Assembly (NCBI RefSeq): GCF_001475935.1
Contig: NZ_LDQA01000040.1
Span: 1-64,000, forward strand
Reading direction: 5' to 3'
DNA length: 64,000 bases
Source of the DNA: Aureimonas ureilytica
GTDB taxonomy: Bacteria; Pseudomonadota; Alphaproteobacteria; Rhizobiales; Rhizobiaceae
Both the position numbers and the translations under genes were made by a program. Position 1 is the stretch's first letter; each line of letters opens with the position of its first letter. Shown here piece after piece: positions 7,706 to 18,398 of the stretch. The notes under the pieces are model-generated. The model saw only the letters and a list, made by a program, of their open reading frames with translations, was not told where the DNA came from and made no database searches.

Positions 7706-8653
7706 ATGAAACTCACCGTCGATCTCGATTGCGTTGGCGTTGCCATGAGCATCGTCGATGTCGAGTCGGAGGGGACATACCGCTTCGTCGGGGTCAATAC
7801 CGCCGCAGCTCTGGAGATCGGTATCGAGCAGGCTCGGGTCGCGGGTCGTCTGTTTCAGGAGTGCCTGCCGGCCGATTACGCGGCGCAGATGATCCAACGC
7901 TACGATCTGTGCGTGCGAACGCAGCGCGTGCAGGACATCGAGGAATGCGTCGTGCTGCGCGGGGAGCCGAAATGGTTCCGAACCACGCTCACTCCGATCC
8001 GGGACGAAGCCACGGGTGAGATCACGAGGGTTCTCGGCGTGTCGCAGAACATCAGCGGCGCCAAAAGACTTCAGGCCGAGCTTCAGCACTACGCCTATGT
8101 GGACCCTTTGACGGGGCTGCCGAACCGCCGTCGTTTCGACGAAGCCGTGATCAACGCCACCGAGCAGTCCGTCTACACCCATCGCGGTTTCTCGCTCGCG
8201 GTCGTCGATCTCGACCAGCTCAAATTCGTCAACGACGAATGGGGGCACCGGCTGGGGGATCGGATGATCCGGCACGCGGGCGAAGTGCTTCAGGCCATGA
8301 TCCGTCCGAACGAAGTCGTGGCCCGGGTCGGCGGCGACGAGTTCTACATCCTTCTCCAGGTCGAGGAGCGCGTTCTGCTGGATCGGCGGCTGGACGAGAT
8401 CAGGAGCGCCATCGACCGGGGGATCGTTCTGCCGGGAACCGACCTTCCCATCACGTTGAGCGTGGGCGCGGAGATTTGGAAGCCCGGCCAGGATGTGCGC
8501 GCCGTCCTGTCCGCGGCTGACAAGGCCATGTACGCCGAAAAGGCGATCCGCCGCCTGGTGCGACGGATCGAGGACAAGTATTGGGCCGATCCTCGGGACA
8601 CGTCTGCCACCCCCCCATCTGCTGCCAAGTCTGCCGCTAGGTCATGGCGGTGA
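7706..8653 (+). CDS. PAS-GGDEF diguanylate cyclase
   Basis: 315 residues. An N-terminal PAS/PAC-like sensor (about residues 1-125, ending ITRVLGVSQNISGAKR) is joined to a GGDEF domain starting at YVDPLTGLPNRRRFD. The active-site loop RVGGDEF is intact (nucleotides 8330-8344), so the protein should make cyclic di-GMP from two GTP. The allosteric inhibitory site, normally RxxD five residues upstream, reads RPNE, so product inhibition may be weak. No membrane segments are present. GGGGGAC 8 nt upstream supports the ATG at 7706. The signal sensed is unknown. Confidence 0.9.
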   Translation: MKLTVDLDCVGVAMSIVDVESEGTYRFVGVNTAAALEIGIEQARVAGRLFQECLPADYAAQMIQRYDLCVRTQRVQDIEECVVLRGEPKWFRTTLTPIRDEATGEITRVLGVSQNISGAKRLQAELQHYAYVDPLTGLPNRRRFDEAVINATEQSVYTHRGFSLAVVDLDQLKFVNDEWGHRLGDRMIRHAGEVLQAMIRPNEVVARVGGDEFYILLQVEERVLLDRRLDEIRSAIDRGIVLPGTDLPITLSVGAEIWKPGQDVRAVLSAADKAMYAEKAIRRLVRRIEDKYWADPRDTSATPPSAAKSAARSWR

Positions 8654-8849
8654 TGGCGGAGACTGGCCTCGTCGGGCTACACCGACAACCGGCTCTCTTG
8701 GCGTTCGGACCGATGGTCCGCGCCATTCGAGGGCTGGGCTGGGTTCCGCTTAGACGTCCATCCTTCCATGCTTTCGCCGAAACGTAGACCCGCCGCTATC
8801 GCCCGCAACCCGCCTCTGGCCGGTCCCGCTCCCAAGCCCGCGTCGGCGC

Positions 8850-9749
8850 TCACTCCTTCACCGCGCCCGTCATCGACGACACGTAGTAATCGACGAAGAA
8901 CGAGTAGAGGATCACCACCGGCAGCGAGCCGAGCAGCGCGCCGGCCATGAGCGAGCCCCACTCGTAGACGTCGCCGCGCACGAGTTCGGTGAGGACGCCC
9001 ACGGGGACCGTCTTGTTCTCCGACGACTGGATGAAGGTGAGCGCGTAGATGAACTCGTTCCAGGCCAGCGTGAAGGCGAAGATGCCGGCCGAGATCAGCC
9101 CCGGGACGGCGAGCGGCAGCACGACCCTGGTCAGGATCTGCCAGCGCGTCGCCCCGTCCACCAGCGCACTCTCTTCCAACTCGAACGGGATCGACCGGAA
9201 ATAGCCCATCAGAAGCCAGGTGCAGAACGGGATGAGGAAGGTCGGGTAGGTCAGGATCAGAGCCAACCGCGAGTCGAACATGCCGAGCTGGAACACGATG
9301 AAGGCCAGCGGGATGAAGAGGATCGACGGCGGGATGAGATAGGCGAGAAACACCATCAGGCCGGTGATCCGCGCGCCGGTGAAGCGCACGCGCTCGATGG
9401 CGTAGGCGGCGAAGACGGAAGCCGCCAGCGCGATGACCGTCGAGCAGACCGCGACGATCACCGTGTTCCAGAGCCAGCCGGGATAGGAGGTCTCGAACAG
9501 AAGATACTTGATGTGGTCGAGCGTCGGCCCGACGACCCAGAACGGGCTGTAGTTGGCGTAGTTGGTCAGCTGGTCGTTCGGCTTCACCGCCGTGATCGCC
9601 ATCCAGTAGAACGGAAACAGCAGCACGAACAGGAAGACGGCAAGCGGCAGGTAGATCACGAGGATCTTGCGCGCCAACGTGTCGTGATGGGACATGCCGA
9701 CGACGTCGTCGGTGAGATGGCCGGCAGTCTCGGTGGTGTTTGCGGTCAT
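8850..9749 (-). CDS. Carbohydrate ABC transporter permease (MalG-type)
   Basis: 299 residues with six predicted membrane segments and the EAA loop ESALVDGATRWQILTRVVLP that contacts the ATPase. The N-terminal extension (about 30 residues) is polar. GGAGACAAGC precedes the ATG, which overlaps the stop of the preceding permease gene by four bases (ATGA). It is the last gene of the minus-strand operon that also encodes a DenD-like dehydrogenase, an SDR, the ATPase, the binding protein and the partner permease, so it probably imports a sugar acid such as erythronate or threonate. Confidence 0.9.
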   Translation of the reverse strand: MTANTTETAGHLTDDVVGMSHHDTLARKILVIYLPLAVFLFVLLFPFYWMAITAVKPNDQLTNYANYSPFWVVGPTLDHIKYLLFETSYPGWLWNTVIVAVCSTVIALAASVFAAYAIERVRFTGARITGLMVFLAYLIPPSILFIPLAFIVFQLGMFDSRLALILTYPTFLIPFCTWLLMGYFRSIPFELEESALVDGATRWQILTRVVLPLAVPGLISAGIFAFTLAWNEFIYALTFIQSSENKTVPVGVLTELVRGDVYEWGSLMAGALLGSLPVVILYSFFVDYYVSSMTGAVKE

Positions 9750-10702
9750 CGCTTGTCTCCTAAATCCGATCCGCCCTGCTGCCACTTGCGGCGCTGCAGG
9801 CCGAAGAAGCTGAACAGGATCGCCGCCAGAAGGAACGGCACCATGGCCACCGCGATGGCCGCACCCTCGCCGAGCGCCCCGCCCGGAATGCCGCGCTGGA
9901 ACGACAGCGTGGCCATCAGGTGCGTGGCGTTGACCGGCCCGCCCTTGGTCAGGACGTAGATCAGCTGGAAGTCGGTGAAGGTGAACAGCACCGAGAAGGT
10001 CATCACCACCGCGATGATGGGGGTCAGCAGCGGCAAGGTGATGCGCCGGAACCGCTGCCAGGACGTCGCGCCGTCGAGCGCGGCCGCCTCGTGCAGGGAG
10101 GTCGGAATGGTCTGGAGGCCGGCCAGCAGCGAGATCGCGACGAAGGGAATGCCGCGCCAGACATTGGCCGCGATGACCGAAAGCCGCGCGTTGGTGGCGT
10201 CGCCCAAGAAGTTGATCGGCGTATCGATGATCCCCCACTGCATCAGCACCCAGGAGATGATCGAAAACTGGCTGTCGAAGATCCACCAGAAGGCCAAAGC
10301 AGAAAGAACGGTCGGCACGACCCAGGGCAGAAGGATCACGGCGCGAAAGAAGGTCTTGAAGGGCAGATGTTCGTTCAGAATGATCGCCAGCCACAGGCCC
10401 AGCGCGAACTTCAGGATCGAGGCGACGGCGGTGTAGACGATCGTGTTGAAGACCGAGAGCCAGAAAACCTTGTCTTCCATCAGGTACTGGTAGTTCTCCA
10501 GCCCGATGAAGATGCCGGGTCGGCCGATCCGCGTGTCGGTGAAGCCGAGCCAGACACCGAGGCCGAGCGGATAGGTCAGGAAGCAGAGAAGGAAGACGGC
10601 CGCCGGCAGCATGAACAGGAGGCCGAGCCCGTTCCGGCTCTGCGACAGCCGCTCGAAGAAGGACGGTTTGGACGGCATGGCGCCGGCCGTGGTTCTGGAC
10701 AT
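9746..10702 (-). CDS. Sugar ABC transporter permease (MalF/UgpA-type)
   Basis: 318 residues, six predicted membrane segments, the first at about residues 28-50. The EAA loop is HEAAALDGATSWQRFRRITL. It forms the membrane channel with the downstream MalG-type permease, whose start overlaps its stop. Upstream lies a 138-bp gap containing a strong hairpin (repeat copy at 10777-10837) that separates it from the binding-protein gene, an arrangement that usually lowers permease expression relative to binding protein. Confidence 0.9.
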   Translation of the reverse strand: MSRTTAGAMPSKPSFFERLSQSRNGLGLLFMLPAAVFLLCFLTYPLGLGVWLGFTDTRIGRPGIFIGLENYQYLMEDKVFWLSVFNTIVYTAVASILKFALGLWLAIILNEHLPFKTFFRAVILLPWVVPTVLSALAFWWIFDSQFSIISWVLMQWGIIDTPINFLGDATNARLSVIAANVWRGIPFVAISLLAGLQTIPTSLHEAAALDGATSWQRFRRITLPLLTPIIAVVMTFSVLFTFTDFQLIYVLTKGGPVNATHLMATLSFQRGIPGGALGEGAAIAVAMVPFLLAAILFSFFGLQRRKWQQGGSDLGDKR

Positions 10703-10776
10703 GGCGGGTCCCGATCGCGCGAGGGATGGAATGGCCGCGCCCGCAACAGTTCGGCGGGCGCGGCGTCGGCGATGGC

Positions 10777-10837
10777 GAGAGCCGGGGGGACCGAAAACTC
10801 CCGGCGGATCGACCGCAGGGTTCCGTCCCCGGCTCTC
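10777..10837. repeat. Intergenic palindromic repeat element, short copy E
   Basis: GAGAGCCGGGG (10777-10787) and CCCCGGCTCTC (10827-10837) form an 11-bp perfect outer stem. Inside, CCCGGCGGATCGACC then GCAGGG is nearly identical to the right end of the copy at 43814-43972. It lies 3 nt beyond the stop of the binding-protein gene and before its permeases. It could act as a transcription attenuator or an mRNA-stabilising 3' end. Confidence 0.7.
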
Positions 10838-10840
10838 AGG

Positions 10841-12154
10841 CTAGACGCGGTAGTAGCGGTTGGCCCGGCGCTCGGCGTTCTTGATCGCGTCCTCGGGCGA
10901 GGACTGGCCGGTCACGGCCTCGGCATACATATCGACGAGCACGTAGTCGGCCATCACGCCGGCCGAGGCCGCGCCCAGCGGGCCGGCATAGCCGTTCGGC
11001 CGCAGGCTCGCCGAGGCCTTGGCATAGGCGGCGTGGATCGGGTTCGCGGTCCAGACCGGGTTGTTCTCGAAGGCCTTGAGCGGCTGGCAGCAATAGGCGC
11101 TGGCGCCCTGGATCCAGGCGTTCATATTGTCCGGCTGGTACAGGAACTGGAGATAGGCCTTGGCGGCTTCCGGGAACTTCGTGTGCTTGAAGATCGAGAT
11201 GGTGGAGGCCTGGGCCAGTTCCACCGACTGGCCCACGGGGCCGATCGGCAGGTTCACCGAGCGCATGTCCTCGGCAATCTCCTTCATCGCCGGGTCCTTC
11301 AGCGCGGCGTAATAGACCGACACACCGTTGGCGGTCAGCGACACCTGACCGGCCAGGAAGGCGCGGTTGTTGTTGACGTCCTGCCAGCTCTCCGTGCCCG
11401 GAATGAAGGTCTTGTAGAGCTCCATCGCATATTTGACGGATTCCAGCGTCTCCGGGCTGTTGATGGTGACCTTGCCGCTCTCGTCCACCATCTTGCCGCC
11501 ATGGCTCCACAGCAGCCAGTGCGCGTAGTTGTTGCCATCGCCCACCGCCTTGCCGTGCGGGAAGCCGGCAGGCGTGCCCTTGGCCTTCAGCGCCTTGCAG
11601 AGTTCGAGGAAGCCGGCCGTGTCCTTCGGGAATTCCTGGAAGCCCGCCGCCTTCATGTGGCTGTCGCGATAGACCACGGCGTTGCCGATGGCGCAGAGCG
11701 GCAGGGCGATGAAGCGGTCGCCGCGCCGGGCATAGGATTCGAGGCCCGGATACCAGCCGCCATTGGCCGCGCCGATCGAGGTGCCGAGATCGGTCACATC
11801 CACCAGCTTGTCCGGATATTGCTGGGGATCGTCGAACCAGCTCATGACCATGTCCGGCCCGGAGCCGACATTGGCGGCCACCGCCGCCTTGGGGCGCACG
11901 TCCTCCCAGCTTTCCTTGTCGACGCGCACCTGGACGCCGGTCGCGTCGGTGAACTTCTTGGTGTTGGCAAGGAACGCCTCTTCCTCGGCCGGCACGAAGG
12001 GCACCCAGCGCAGGAGGCGCAAGGACGCGCCCGGCTCGGGCGTGAAGGTCGGCGCGCCTTGCGCGAAGGCTTCGCCCATCGAGAGACGGCCGCCGAGCGC
12101 TGCCCCGGTGATGATGCCGGCCGTGCCGGCGAGAACCTGTCTACGGTTGATCAC
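10841..12154 (-). CDS. Extracellular solute-binding protein of a sugar-type ABC importer
   Basis: 437 residues, family 1 solute-binding protein. The N-terminus (INRRQVLAGTAG, then a hydrophobic stretch to AFA at about residue 31) looks like a twin-arginine signal. The mature part starts near QGAPTFTPEP. The periplasmic receptor would deliver substrate to the two permeases encoded downstream. It lies between the ATPase gene and the permease genes. The operon also contains a DenD-like dehydrogenase, so a four-carbon sugar acid is the best guess for ligand. Confidence 0.88.
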   Translation of the reverse strand: MINRRQVLAGTAGIITGAALGGRLSMGEAFAQGAPTFTPEPGASLRLLRWVPFVPAEEEAFLANTKKFTDATGVQVRVDKESWEDVRPKAAVAANVGSGPDMVMSWFDDPQQYPDKLVDVTDLGTSIGAANGGWYPGLESYARRGDRFIALPLCAIGNAVVYRDSHMKAAGFQEFPKDTAGFLELCKALKAKGTPAGFPHGKAVGDGNNYAHWLLWSHGGKMVDESGKVTINSPETLESVKYAMELYKTFIPGTESWQDVNNNRAFLAGQVSLTANGVSVYYAALKDPAMKEIAEDMRSVNLPIGPVGQSVELAQASTISIFKHTKFPEAAKAYLQFLYQPDNMNAWIQGASAYCCQPLKAFENNPVWTANPIHAAYAKASASLRPNGYAGPLGAASAGVMADYVLVDMYAEAVTGQSSPEDAIKNAERRANRYYRV

Positions 12155-12244
12155 GGTGTTCCTCCCAAGGTCGGGGCGTCTTTTCGAGCTTTTCGCGCCG
12201 GTCGTGCCCCGTTGCCGCCAGCGCCCTACGCAAGTTCTACGAGG

Positions 12245-13303
<1,059 letters not shown>

Positions 13304-13438
13304 ATGGTTTCCTCCCCAAGGCCTCGGACGAAGGCCGGCTTGTCCCGCCGGTTTCCCTCGATCCTCCGCCTGTTCCCGTTGGCGGGCACTGACGCACCCG
13401 TTGAAGTCGGCGGCCCTCTCCCGAGGCCGCTTCGAAAC

Positions 13439-14209
13439 TCAGCCGCGCCCGACGAAGGGCATCTTTGTGGCCATCACCGTCATGGTCAGCACGTTCGCCT
13501 CCAAGGGCAGCGAGGCCATGTGGGCAACCGCGCGGCCGACATGCGCCGGGTCCATCGTGGGCTCGGACGCGATGCGCCCGTCCGCCTGCATCACGCCGGC
13601 CGACATGGCGGCGGTCATGTCGCTGGCGGCATTGCCGATATCGATCTGGCCGCAGGCGATGTCGTATTGGCGCCCGTCGAGCGCGGTGGATTTCGTCAGG
13701 CCCGCGATGGCGTGTTTGGTGGCCGTGTAGGGGGCCGAGTTCGGGCGCGGGGTCGTGGCCGAGATCGAGCCGTTGTTGATGATGCGCCCGCCGCGCGGCT
13801 CCTGCGCCTTCATCAGCTTGAACGCGGCTTGCGTGCAGAGAAACGCCCCGGTGAGGTTCGCCGAAACCACAATGTTCCACTGGTCGAAGCTGAGATCCTC
13901 CAGCGGAATCGCCGGTGCGACGGAGCCGGCATTGTTGACGAGGAGGTCGAGCCGCCCGAAGCGCTGCCGGATGCCCTCGAACAGCGCGGCGACCGAAGCG
14001 GGGTCGCCGATATCGGCCACGATGGGTACCGTGCCGCCGCCAAGCTCGCCCGCCGCCGTCTCCAGCACCTCCCGCCGGCGTCCGCAGATCACGACGGTCC
14101 ACCCGGCCGCGACCAGCGCCGTCGAGATCGCCTTGCCGACGCCTGTCCCGCCCCCCGTCACGAGCGCGATGCGGCTCCCTTCCTCCGACATGCCTCCTGC
14201 CTCCGTCAT
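13439..14209 (-). CDS. SDR family NAD(P)-dependent oxidoreductase
   Basis: 256 residues. Classical short-chain dehydrogenase features: cofactor loop [10 protein letters not shown], structural NNAG, catalytic serine in NGSIS and the active-site YTATK. The start overlaps the DenD-like gene stop by four bases (ATGA), so co-translation is likely. It has no assigned step in the known erythronate/threonate pathways, so it may widen the range of sugar acids used (for example epimerising or oxidising a related tetronate). That is inference from context only. Confidence 0.88.
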   Translation of the reverse strand: MTEAGGMSEEGSRIALVTGGGTGVGKAISTALVAAGWTVVICGRRREVLETAAGELGGGTVPIVADIGDPASVAALFEGIRQRFGRLDLLVNNAGSVAPAIPLEDLSFDQWNIVVSANLTGAFLCTQAAFKLMKAQEPRGGRIINNGSISATTPRPNSAPYTATKHAIAGLTKSTALDGRQYDIACGQIDIGNAASDMTAAMSAGVMQADGRIASEPTMDPAHVGRAVAHMASLPLEANVLTMTVMATKMPFVGRG

Positions 14210-15195
14210 GCCTGCACGCTGCCGCCGAGTTCGTCGTCGATATGCGCGCGCACGATCTCCTCGAAGGAATCCTCCACCGTGAAACCGAGGTCGCGGGCGC
14301 GCTTGGCCTCGATATCCGGCGCCCAGCCGTCCACGATGCGGATGATCGTCTCGTCCGGCACGCGCTTGACCAGCGCGAGGGCCTTCTCGCCGGCCACCGC
14401 GCGCAGCGCCTCCAGCTCGTCGCCGACGGTCGCGGACAGGCCCGGCATGTTGAGATTGCGGCGCGGGCCGATAGGCCCCGTGTCCATCGTCGCGGCATGA
14501 AGGAAGAAGCCGACCGCCGCGCGCGGGCTGGCGAAATAGTGGCGCACCGTATCGGCCACCGGCAGCACAGCTGGCTTGCCGGACATGGGCTCGCGCAGGA
14601 TGTTGGAGAAGAAGCCGGACGCCGCCTTGTTGGGCGCGCCGGGCCGGACACAGATCGTCGGCAGTCGCAAGCCGACGCCGTCGAGGAAGCCGCGCCGCGT
14701 GTAGTCGGCCAGGAGCAGCTCGCCGATCGCCTTCTGCGTGCCGTAGCTCGTCAGCGGCGTCGGGGCGAAATCCTCGGGGACTTGGGTATCGAAGGGCGTA
14801 CCGAAGACCGCGATGGACGAAGCGAAGACGACGCGCGGACAGTATCCCGAGCGCAAGTGCTCCTGCCGGATCGCCTCGAACAGGTCGCGCGTGCCATCGA
14901 GATTGATGCGGTAGCCCTTGTCGAAATCGGCCTCGGCCTCGCCCGAAACGATGGCGGCCAAGTGGAACACGACGTCCGGCCGCTCCGCGATCAGCGGCTG
15001 GGTGGCATCAGGCGCCGACACGTCGATCGCCTGTGTGGCGACGTCGGCTATCTTGCCCTCCGGCGCCTTCGGCTCGACCACATCCACCATCACGAGACGA
15101 TCGACCGCCCTGCCTCCCAGGGCTCCGTCGGCCGCGATCCGCTCGGCGAGCTTCCGCCCGATCATCCCGGCCGCGCCGATGATGAGCACCTTCAT
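14206..15195 (-). CDS. denD: D-erythronate dehydrogenase-like NAD-dependent epimerase/dehydratase family protein
   Basis: 329 residues, extended SDR. The N-terminal Rossmann motif is [13 protein letters not shown], and the catalytic pair is in SYGTQK after FASSIAVFG. The segment [17 protein letters not shown] resembles DenD proteins, which oxidise D-erythronate to 2-oxo-tetronate. The neighbourhood supports it: divergent genes nearby encode the isomerase, kinase and decarboxylase needed to use that product. It is the first enzyme gene of the minus-strand importer operon, 155 bp after a FadR-type regulator gene. Confidence 0.8.
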   Translation of the reverse strand: MKVLIIGAAGMIGRKLAERIAADGALGGRAVDRLVMVDVVEPKAPEGKIADVATQAIDVSAPDATQPLIAERPDVVFHLAAIVSGEAEADFDKGYRINLDGTRDLFEAIRQEHLRSGYCPRVVFASSIAVFGTPFDTQVPEDFAPTPLTSYGTQKAIGELLLADYTRRGFLDGVGLRLPTICVRPGAPNKAASGFFSNILREPMSGKPAVLPVADTVRHYFASPRAAVGFFLHAATMDTGPIGPRRNLNMPGLSATVGDELEALRAVAGEKALALVKRVPDETIIRIVDGWAPDIEAKRARDLGFTVEDSFEEIVRAHIDDELGGSVQA

Positions 15196-15350
15196 GCGTC
15201 CCCTCCTCCCTTGTCGCCGGTCTCCGCCTCCTCGCGGCGACCGGCCCTAAGAGCACATCCAACGACCATAGGTTCGCCGGACCTGCTCTCGGCACGTGTG
15301 TCTCGCATTGTCCGGGCGCGAAAGCCGATCCGCCTTTCGCTGGACATGCT

Positions 15351-16127
15351 TCAGCCCGTCAGACGGGTCTTCTCAGCACGATGCGCGGCGGGCGGCAGGC
15401 CCATCACGCGCCGCGTGGTTTCGTAGATGCGCTGGATGTGCACGTCGAAGGCGCGCGCGGTCGCCTCGCGGTTCCGCCCCTCCAGCGAGCGCAGGATTTC
15501 GGCATGGTCGGCATGGCTGCGCGCGATCGCGCCCGGCTCCGACACCGCGCGATGGCGCTGCTGCATCATGTAGCCGAACAGGTCGCCCACGAACTCCGCC
15601 AGCACCGGATTGGCGCAGCGGCGGTAGATCGCCATGTGAAACTCGCGGTCCAGAACCAGAAAGCGCACCGGGTCCTCCAGCGCGCTTGCCTGCATCGCCA
15701 GAGACTGGCGCAGACCGCGCAGCGTTTCCTCGTCCATCCGCTCGGCGGCGTCGCCCACCACGATCCGCTCATTGACGAGCCGCGCCGCGTGCACGTCGTC
15801 CAGCTCGTAGGCGTTGATGAGCCGCGCCTCCCGCGCGCGCCGGAATTCCGGCCCCACCTCGTCCGAGCAAACCCGCGTGCGGGCGCCGTGCAGCACGGCG
15901 AGCAACCCCTTGGCCGCCAGGATCTGCACGCCCCCACGCACCGACTCGCGGCTCACTTGCAGCGCGGCCGCCAAATCCCGCTCGCTCGGCAGGTCGTTGC
16001 CGACCTGCAGGACGCCGGACGCGATCAGCATGGCAATCTTCTCGGCCACCACATCCCGAACGTTCCGGCGCACGATCGCCTCGCGCAGCTCGGGAGCGTT
16101 TTCCAGGATGAATTCGGATAGCGGCAT
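15351..16127 (-). CDS. GntR/FadR family transcriptional regulator (tetronate locus, minus strand)
   Basis: 258 residues from the ATG at 16127, chosen because AGGAGG lies 9 nt upstream; an earlier ATG at 16148 would add seven residues. The winged-helix domain includes LPSERDLAAALQVSRESVRG and the wing LAAKGLLAVLHGA. The C-terminal all-helical FCD domain shows the metal-site pattern around DREFHMAIYRR and HADHAEILRSL. It probably senses a sugar-acid intermediate and controls the downstream dehydrogenase/importer genes. CCACTGG...CCAGTGG (16145-16171) directly upstream is a candidate autoregulatory site. Confidence 0.88.
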   Translation of the reverse strand: MPLSEFILENAPELREAIVRRNVRDVVAEKIAMLIASGVLQVGNDLPSERDLAAALQVSRESVRGGVQILAAKGLLAVLHGARTRVCSDEVGPEFRRAREARLINAYELDDVHAARLVNERIVVGDAAERMDEETLRGLRQSLAMQASALEDPVRFLVLDREFHMAIYRRCANPVLAEFVGDLFGYMMQQRHRAVSEPGAIARSHADHAEILRSLEGRNREATARAFDVHIQRIYETTRRVMGLPPAAHRAEKTRLTG

Positions 16128-16634
16128 AGGATCTCGCCTCCTGACCACTGGCTCGACCAGCGGACCAGTGGAACTTTTCAGGCGATTTTCAGTCTGTCAA
16201 CCGGCCCGTTGTGTTGCGCTGCAATGTTGCGCGCCGGTTTCGGCCGGTAATTCGTAATCAATACTATAAAACACACGCCTATAGAGGTGGATGGAAAAAA
16301 CGTTGTGGAATCAAACTATGGCGTACGATCGTGCTCCGACATCTATTCGAGCTGAAACATCGAAATTCCAATATTGCGAGCGCGAAACGCCGTTTTCAGT
16401 CGCGGCTCAGAAGTGAAGACTCATCCGTATTGCGGTCGCGCTCCGAAGCCTTGGGCTTCAGACGCCGACACTCGTCTTACCCGCTTGGATAGCGGGGGAC
16501 GATGGCTTCGCGACGAAACGGTGCAACGCGCCTAAAAAGTTGTTTGACATATTTCGAGGATATCGCCAGCGTGAGCGGCGTAATGTTCGATATAGGCCGG
16601 ACACGTCCTGCTCGGCGTAGAGGTTTGAGGAAAC
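16128..16634. promoter_or_regulatory. Divergent regulatory region between two FadR-type regulators
   Basis: About 500 bp, clearly more AT-rich than its surroundings between 16250 and 16560. It contains the inverted repeat CCACTGG-N13-CCAGTGG (16145-16171) with the direct repeat GACCAG-CG-GACCAG inside it, a small hairpin GAAGCC-TTG-GGCTTC (16446-16460), a TTGACA-like box at about 16544, and ATATCG...CGATAT half-sites around 16560-16590. No plausible ORF was seen. It probably holds the promoters and operators of both tetronate operons. Confidence 0.5.
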
Positions 16635-17327
16635 TTGGCGTCGCCATCGGAAAATTTGTCAGTCTTCTTGAGGGATCGTATTCTCACCGGCGCGCTGCGC
16701 GCGGGCGAGAAACTGCCGACGGAAGCCGAACTGGCCGAGAGCTTCCAACTCAGCCGCCCGTCCGTTCGCGAGGCGATCGCCGTCCTGCGCGCAGAGGACC
16801 TCGTGGTGTCGCGCCGCGGTTCGGGCAGCTTCGTGTCGGCCACGCCCCGTTTCGAGATACGCCTACCGCTCCCCACCGCGTCATTGGAGGATGTGACGCG
16901 AATGATCGAACTGCGCCGCGCGATCGAGACCGAGGCCACACGCCTGGCCGCCGCGCGCCGCACGTCGGCGCAGCTCGAGGCCCTGCGCGAGGCCGAGCGC
17001 GCCCTGCTGCTCGCCGAAGCGGAAGGGCGTGACGGCGTTTGCGAAGACCTGCTCTTTCACCGCATCATCGCCGAGGCCACCGGCAACGACTACCTCCTCG
17101 ACGTTCACCTCGCCTGCCAACAGGTGCTCACGCAAGCGATGCGCGCGACCCGCGCCAACGAGCGACGGCGAGCCGCCTTCGTCGCGGAAGTCCATGCGGA
17201 GCACGCGCGCATCCTTCTGGCCATCGAGGCCGGGGAGGGTGCTTGGGCCGCGGATGCCATGGCGACGCATCTTCTGGGAGCCGAGCGCCGGCTGCGCGCG
17301 GCTCGGGCCGAGACGGTCGATGGCTGA
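16635..17327 (+). CDS. GntR/FadR family transcriptional regulator (tetronate locus, plus strand)
   Basis: 230 residues starting at TTG 16635; the in-frame TGA at 16626-16628 excludes longer forms, and GAGG lies 4 nt upstream. Winged helix: KLPTEAELAESFQLSRPSVR then EAIAVLRAEDLVVSRRGSGSFV. The FCD ligand domain follows (DLLFHRIIAEATGN, HAEHARILLAIEAG). It heads the LtnD-OtnK-OtnC-OtnI operon and most likely regulates it. It is divergent from the other FadR-type gene, so the two sugar-acid operons may be co-controlled. Confidence 0.87.
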   Translation: MASPSENLSVFLRDRILTGALRAGEKLPTEAELAESFQLSRPSVREAIAVLRAEDLVVSRRGSGSFVSATPRFEIRLPLPTASLEDVTRMIELRRAIETEATRLAAARRTSAQLEALREAERALLLAEAEGRDGVCEDLLFHRIIAEATGNDYLLDVHLACQQVLTQAMRATRANERRRAAFVAEVHAEHARILLAIEAGEGAWAADAMATHLLGAERRLRAARAETVDG

Positions 17328-17353
17328 CGCCTACAACCGATCCCGCCGCCGTC

Positions 17354-17460
17354 GGAACCTGTTTCGGAAGTCCCCGGTGGGGGATCGGCGAGGATCGGCA
17401 ACGATGGGGGCGACCGAAAGACCCATCGAGCCGACCCGGTGGACGTCTGAAACAGTCTCC
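17354..17460. repeat. Intergenic palindromic repeat element, copy D
   Basis: Left arm CTGTTTCGGAAGTCC (17359-17373) is complementary to GGACGTCTGAAACAG (17441-17455) at 13 of 15 positions, with weaker pairing outward to 17354 and 17460. The interior, read on the minus strand, has CGGGTCGGCTCGATGGG and then ATCGTTGCCGATCCTCG, matching the shared core of the family. It lies between the regulator and the LtnD gene, so it would be in the operon's mRNA. Confidence 0.65.
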
Positions 17461-17477
17461 AAGAAGGAAACCAGGCT

Positions 17478-18398
17478 TTGAACGCTCCCGATAGGCTCAT
17501 TCGCGCTGGTGTCATCGGTCTCGGCTCCATGGGGCTCGGCATGGCGGCGTCGCTCGTGCGCGCCGGGATCGAGACCTCCGGCTACGATCCCAATTCTGCG
17601 GCGCTGCGGGCCTTCACCGAAAAAGGCGGTCACGCGGCCGCCTCGCCCGCCGAAGTGGGCGCAGAGGCCGACGTCCTTTTCTGCGTGGTGGTCAACGCCG
17701 CGCAGGCGGAAGCCGCGCTCTTGGGGGAGGGCGGCGCGGTGGCCGCGATGAAGCCGGGTTCGGTGGTGGTGCAATGCGCCACCTGCGCGCCCGACAACGT
17801 GCGGGCTCTGAGCCGTCCGATCCTCGAGGCCGGTCTCCACTTCATCGACGGGCCGATTTCGGGCGGCGCGCTCAAGGCGGCGGCGGGCGAGATCACGGTG
17901 ATGGCCTCGGGCGCGCCGGAAGCGCTCGCCAAGGCGCGGCCAGCCTTGGACGCGGTGGCGGCCCGCGTCTTCGACCTCGGGCCGGAGATCGGTGCGGGCT
18001 CCCAGGTCAAGCTGGTGAACCAGCTTCTCGCCGGCGTGCATATCGCGGCCGCCGCCGAGGCCATGGCCTATGGCATTTCGGGCGGCTGCGACCCGAAGGC
18101 CTTGTTCGAGGTCATCACGACGAGCGCCGGCAATTCCTGGATGTTCGAGAACCGCGTGCCCCACATCCTCGACGACGACTACGCGCCGCGCTCGGCCGTG
18201 GACATTTTCGTCAAGGATCTCGGCCTCGTGCACGGCAGCGCCCACAATCGCAAGTTCCCGCTGCCGCTGACCGCGCAGGCCTTGCAGATGTTCACCCAGG
18301 CCTCCGCCATGGGGCTCGGCCGCGAGGACGACGCCGCGGTGATCAAGATTTTCCCCGGCGTCGAACTGCCCACCCGTGCCGCGAAGGATCAGGGCTGA
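17478..18398 (+). CDS. ltnD: L-threonate dehydrogenase-like protein (3-hydroxyisobutyrate dehydrogenase family)
   Basis: 306 residues. The NAD-binding motif GVIGLGSMGLGMA opens the protein, followed by the substrate-binding DGPISGGALKAAAGEI and the catalytic-lysine segment QVKLVNQLLAG, all typical of beta-hydroxyacid dehydrogenases. LtnD-type enzymes oxidise L-threonate to 2-oxo-tetronate. Translation appears to start at TTG 17478, with AAGGA about 9 nt upstream. The next gene starts directly after its stop. Context with OtnK/OtnC/OtnI makes the assignment strong. Confidence 0.87.
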   Translation: MNAPDRLIRAGVIGLGSMGLGMAASLVRAGIETSGYDPNSAALRAFTEKGGHAAASPAEVGAEADVLFCVVVNAAQAEAALLGEGGAVAAMKPGSVVVQCATCAPDNVRALSRPILEAGLHFIDGPISGGALKAAAGEITVMASGAPEALAKARPALDAVAARVFDLGPEIGAGSQVKLVNQLLAGVHIAAAAEAMAYGISGGCDPKALFEVITTSAGNSWMFENRVPHILDDDYAPRSAVDIFVKDLGLVHGSAHNRKFPLPLTAQALQMFTQASAMGLGREDDAAVIKIFPGVELPTRAAKDQG

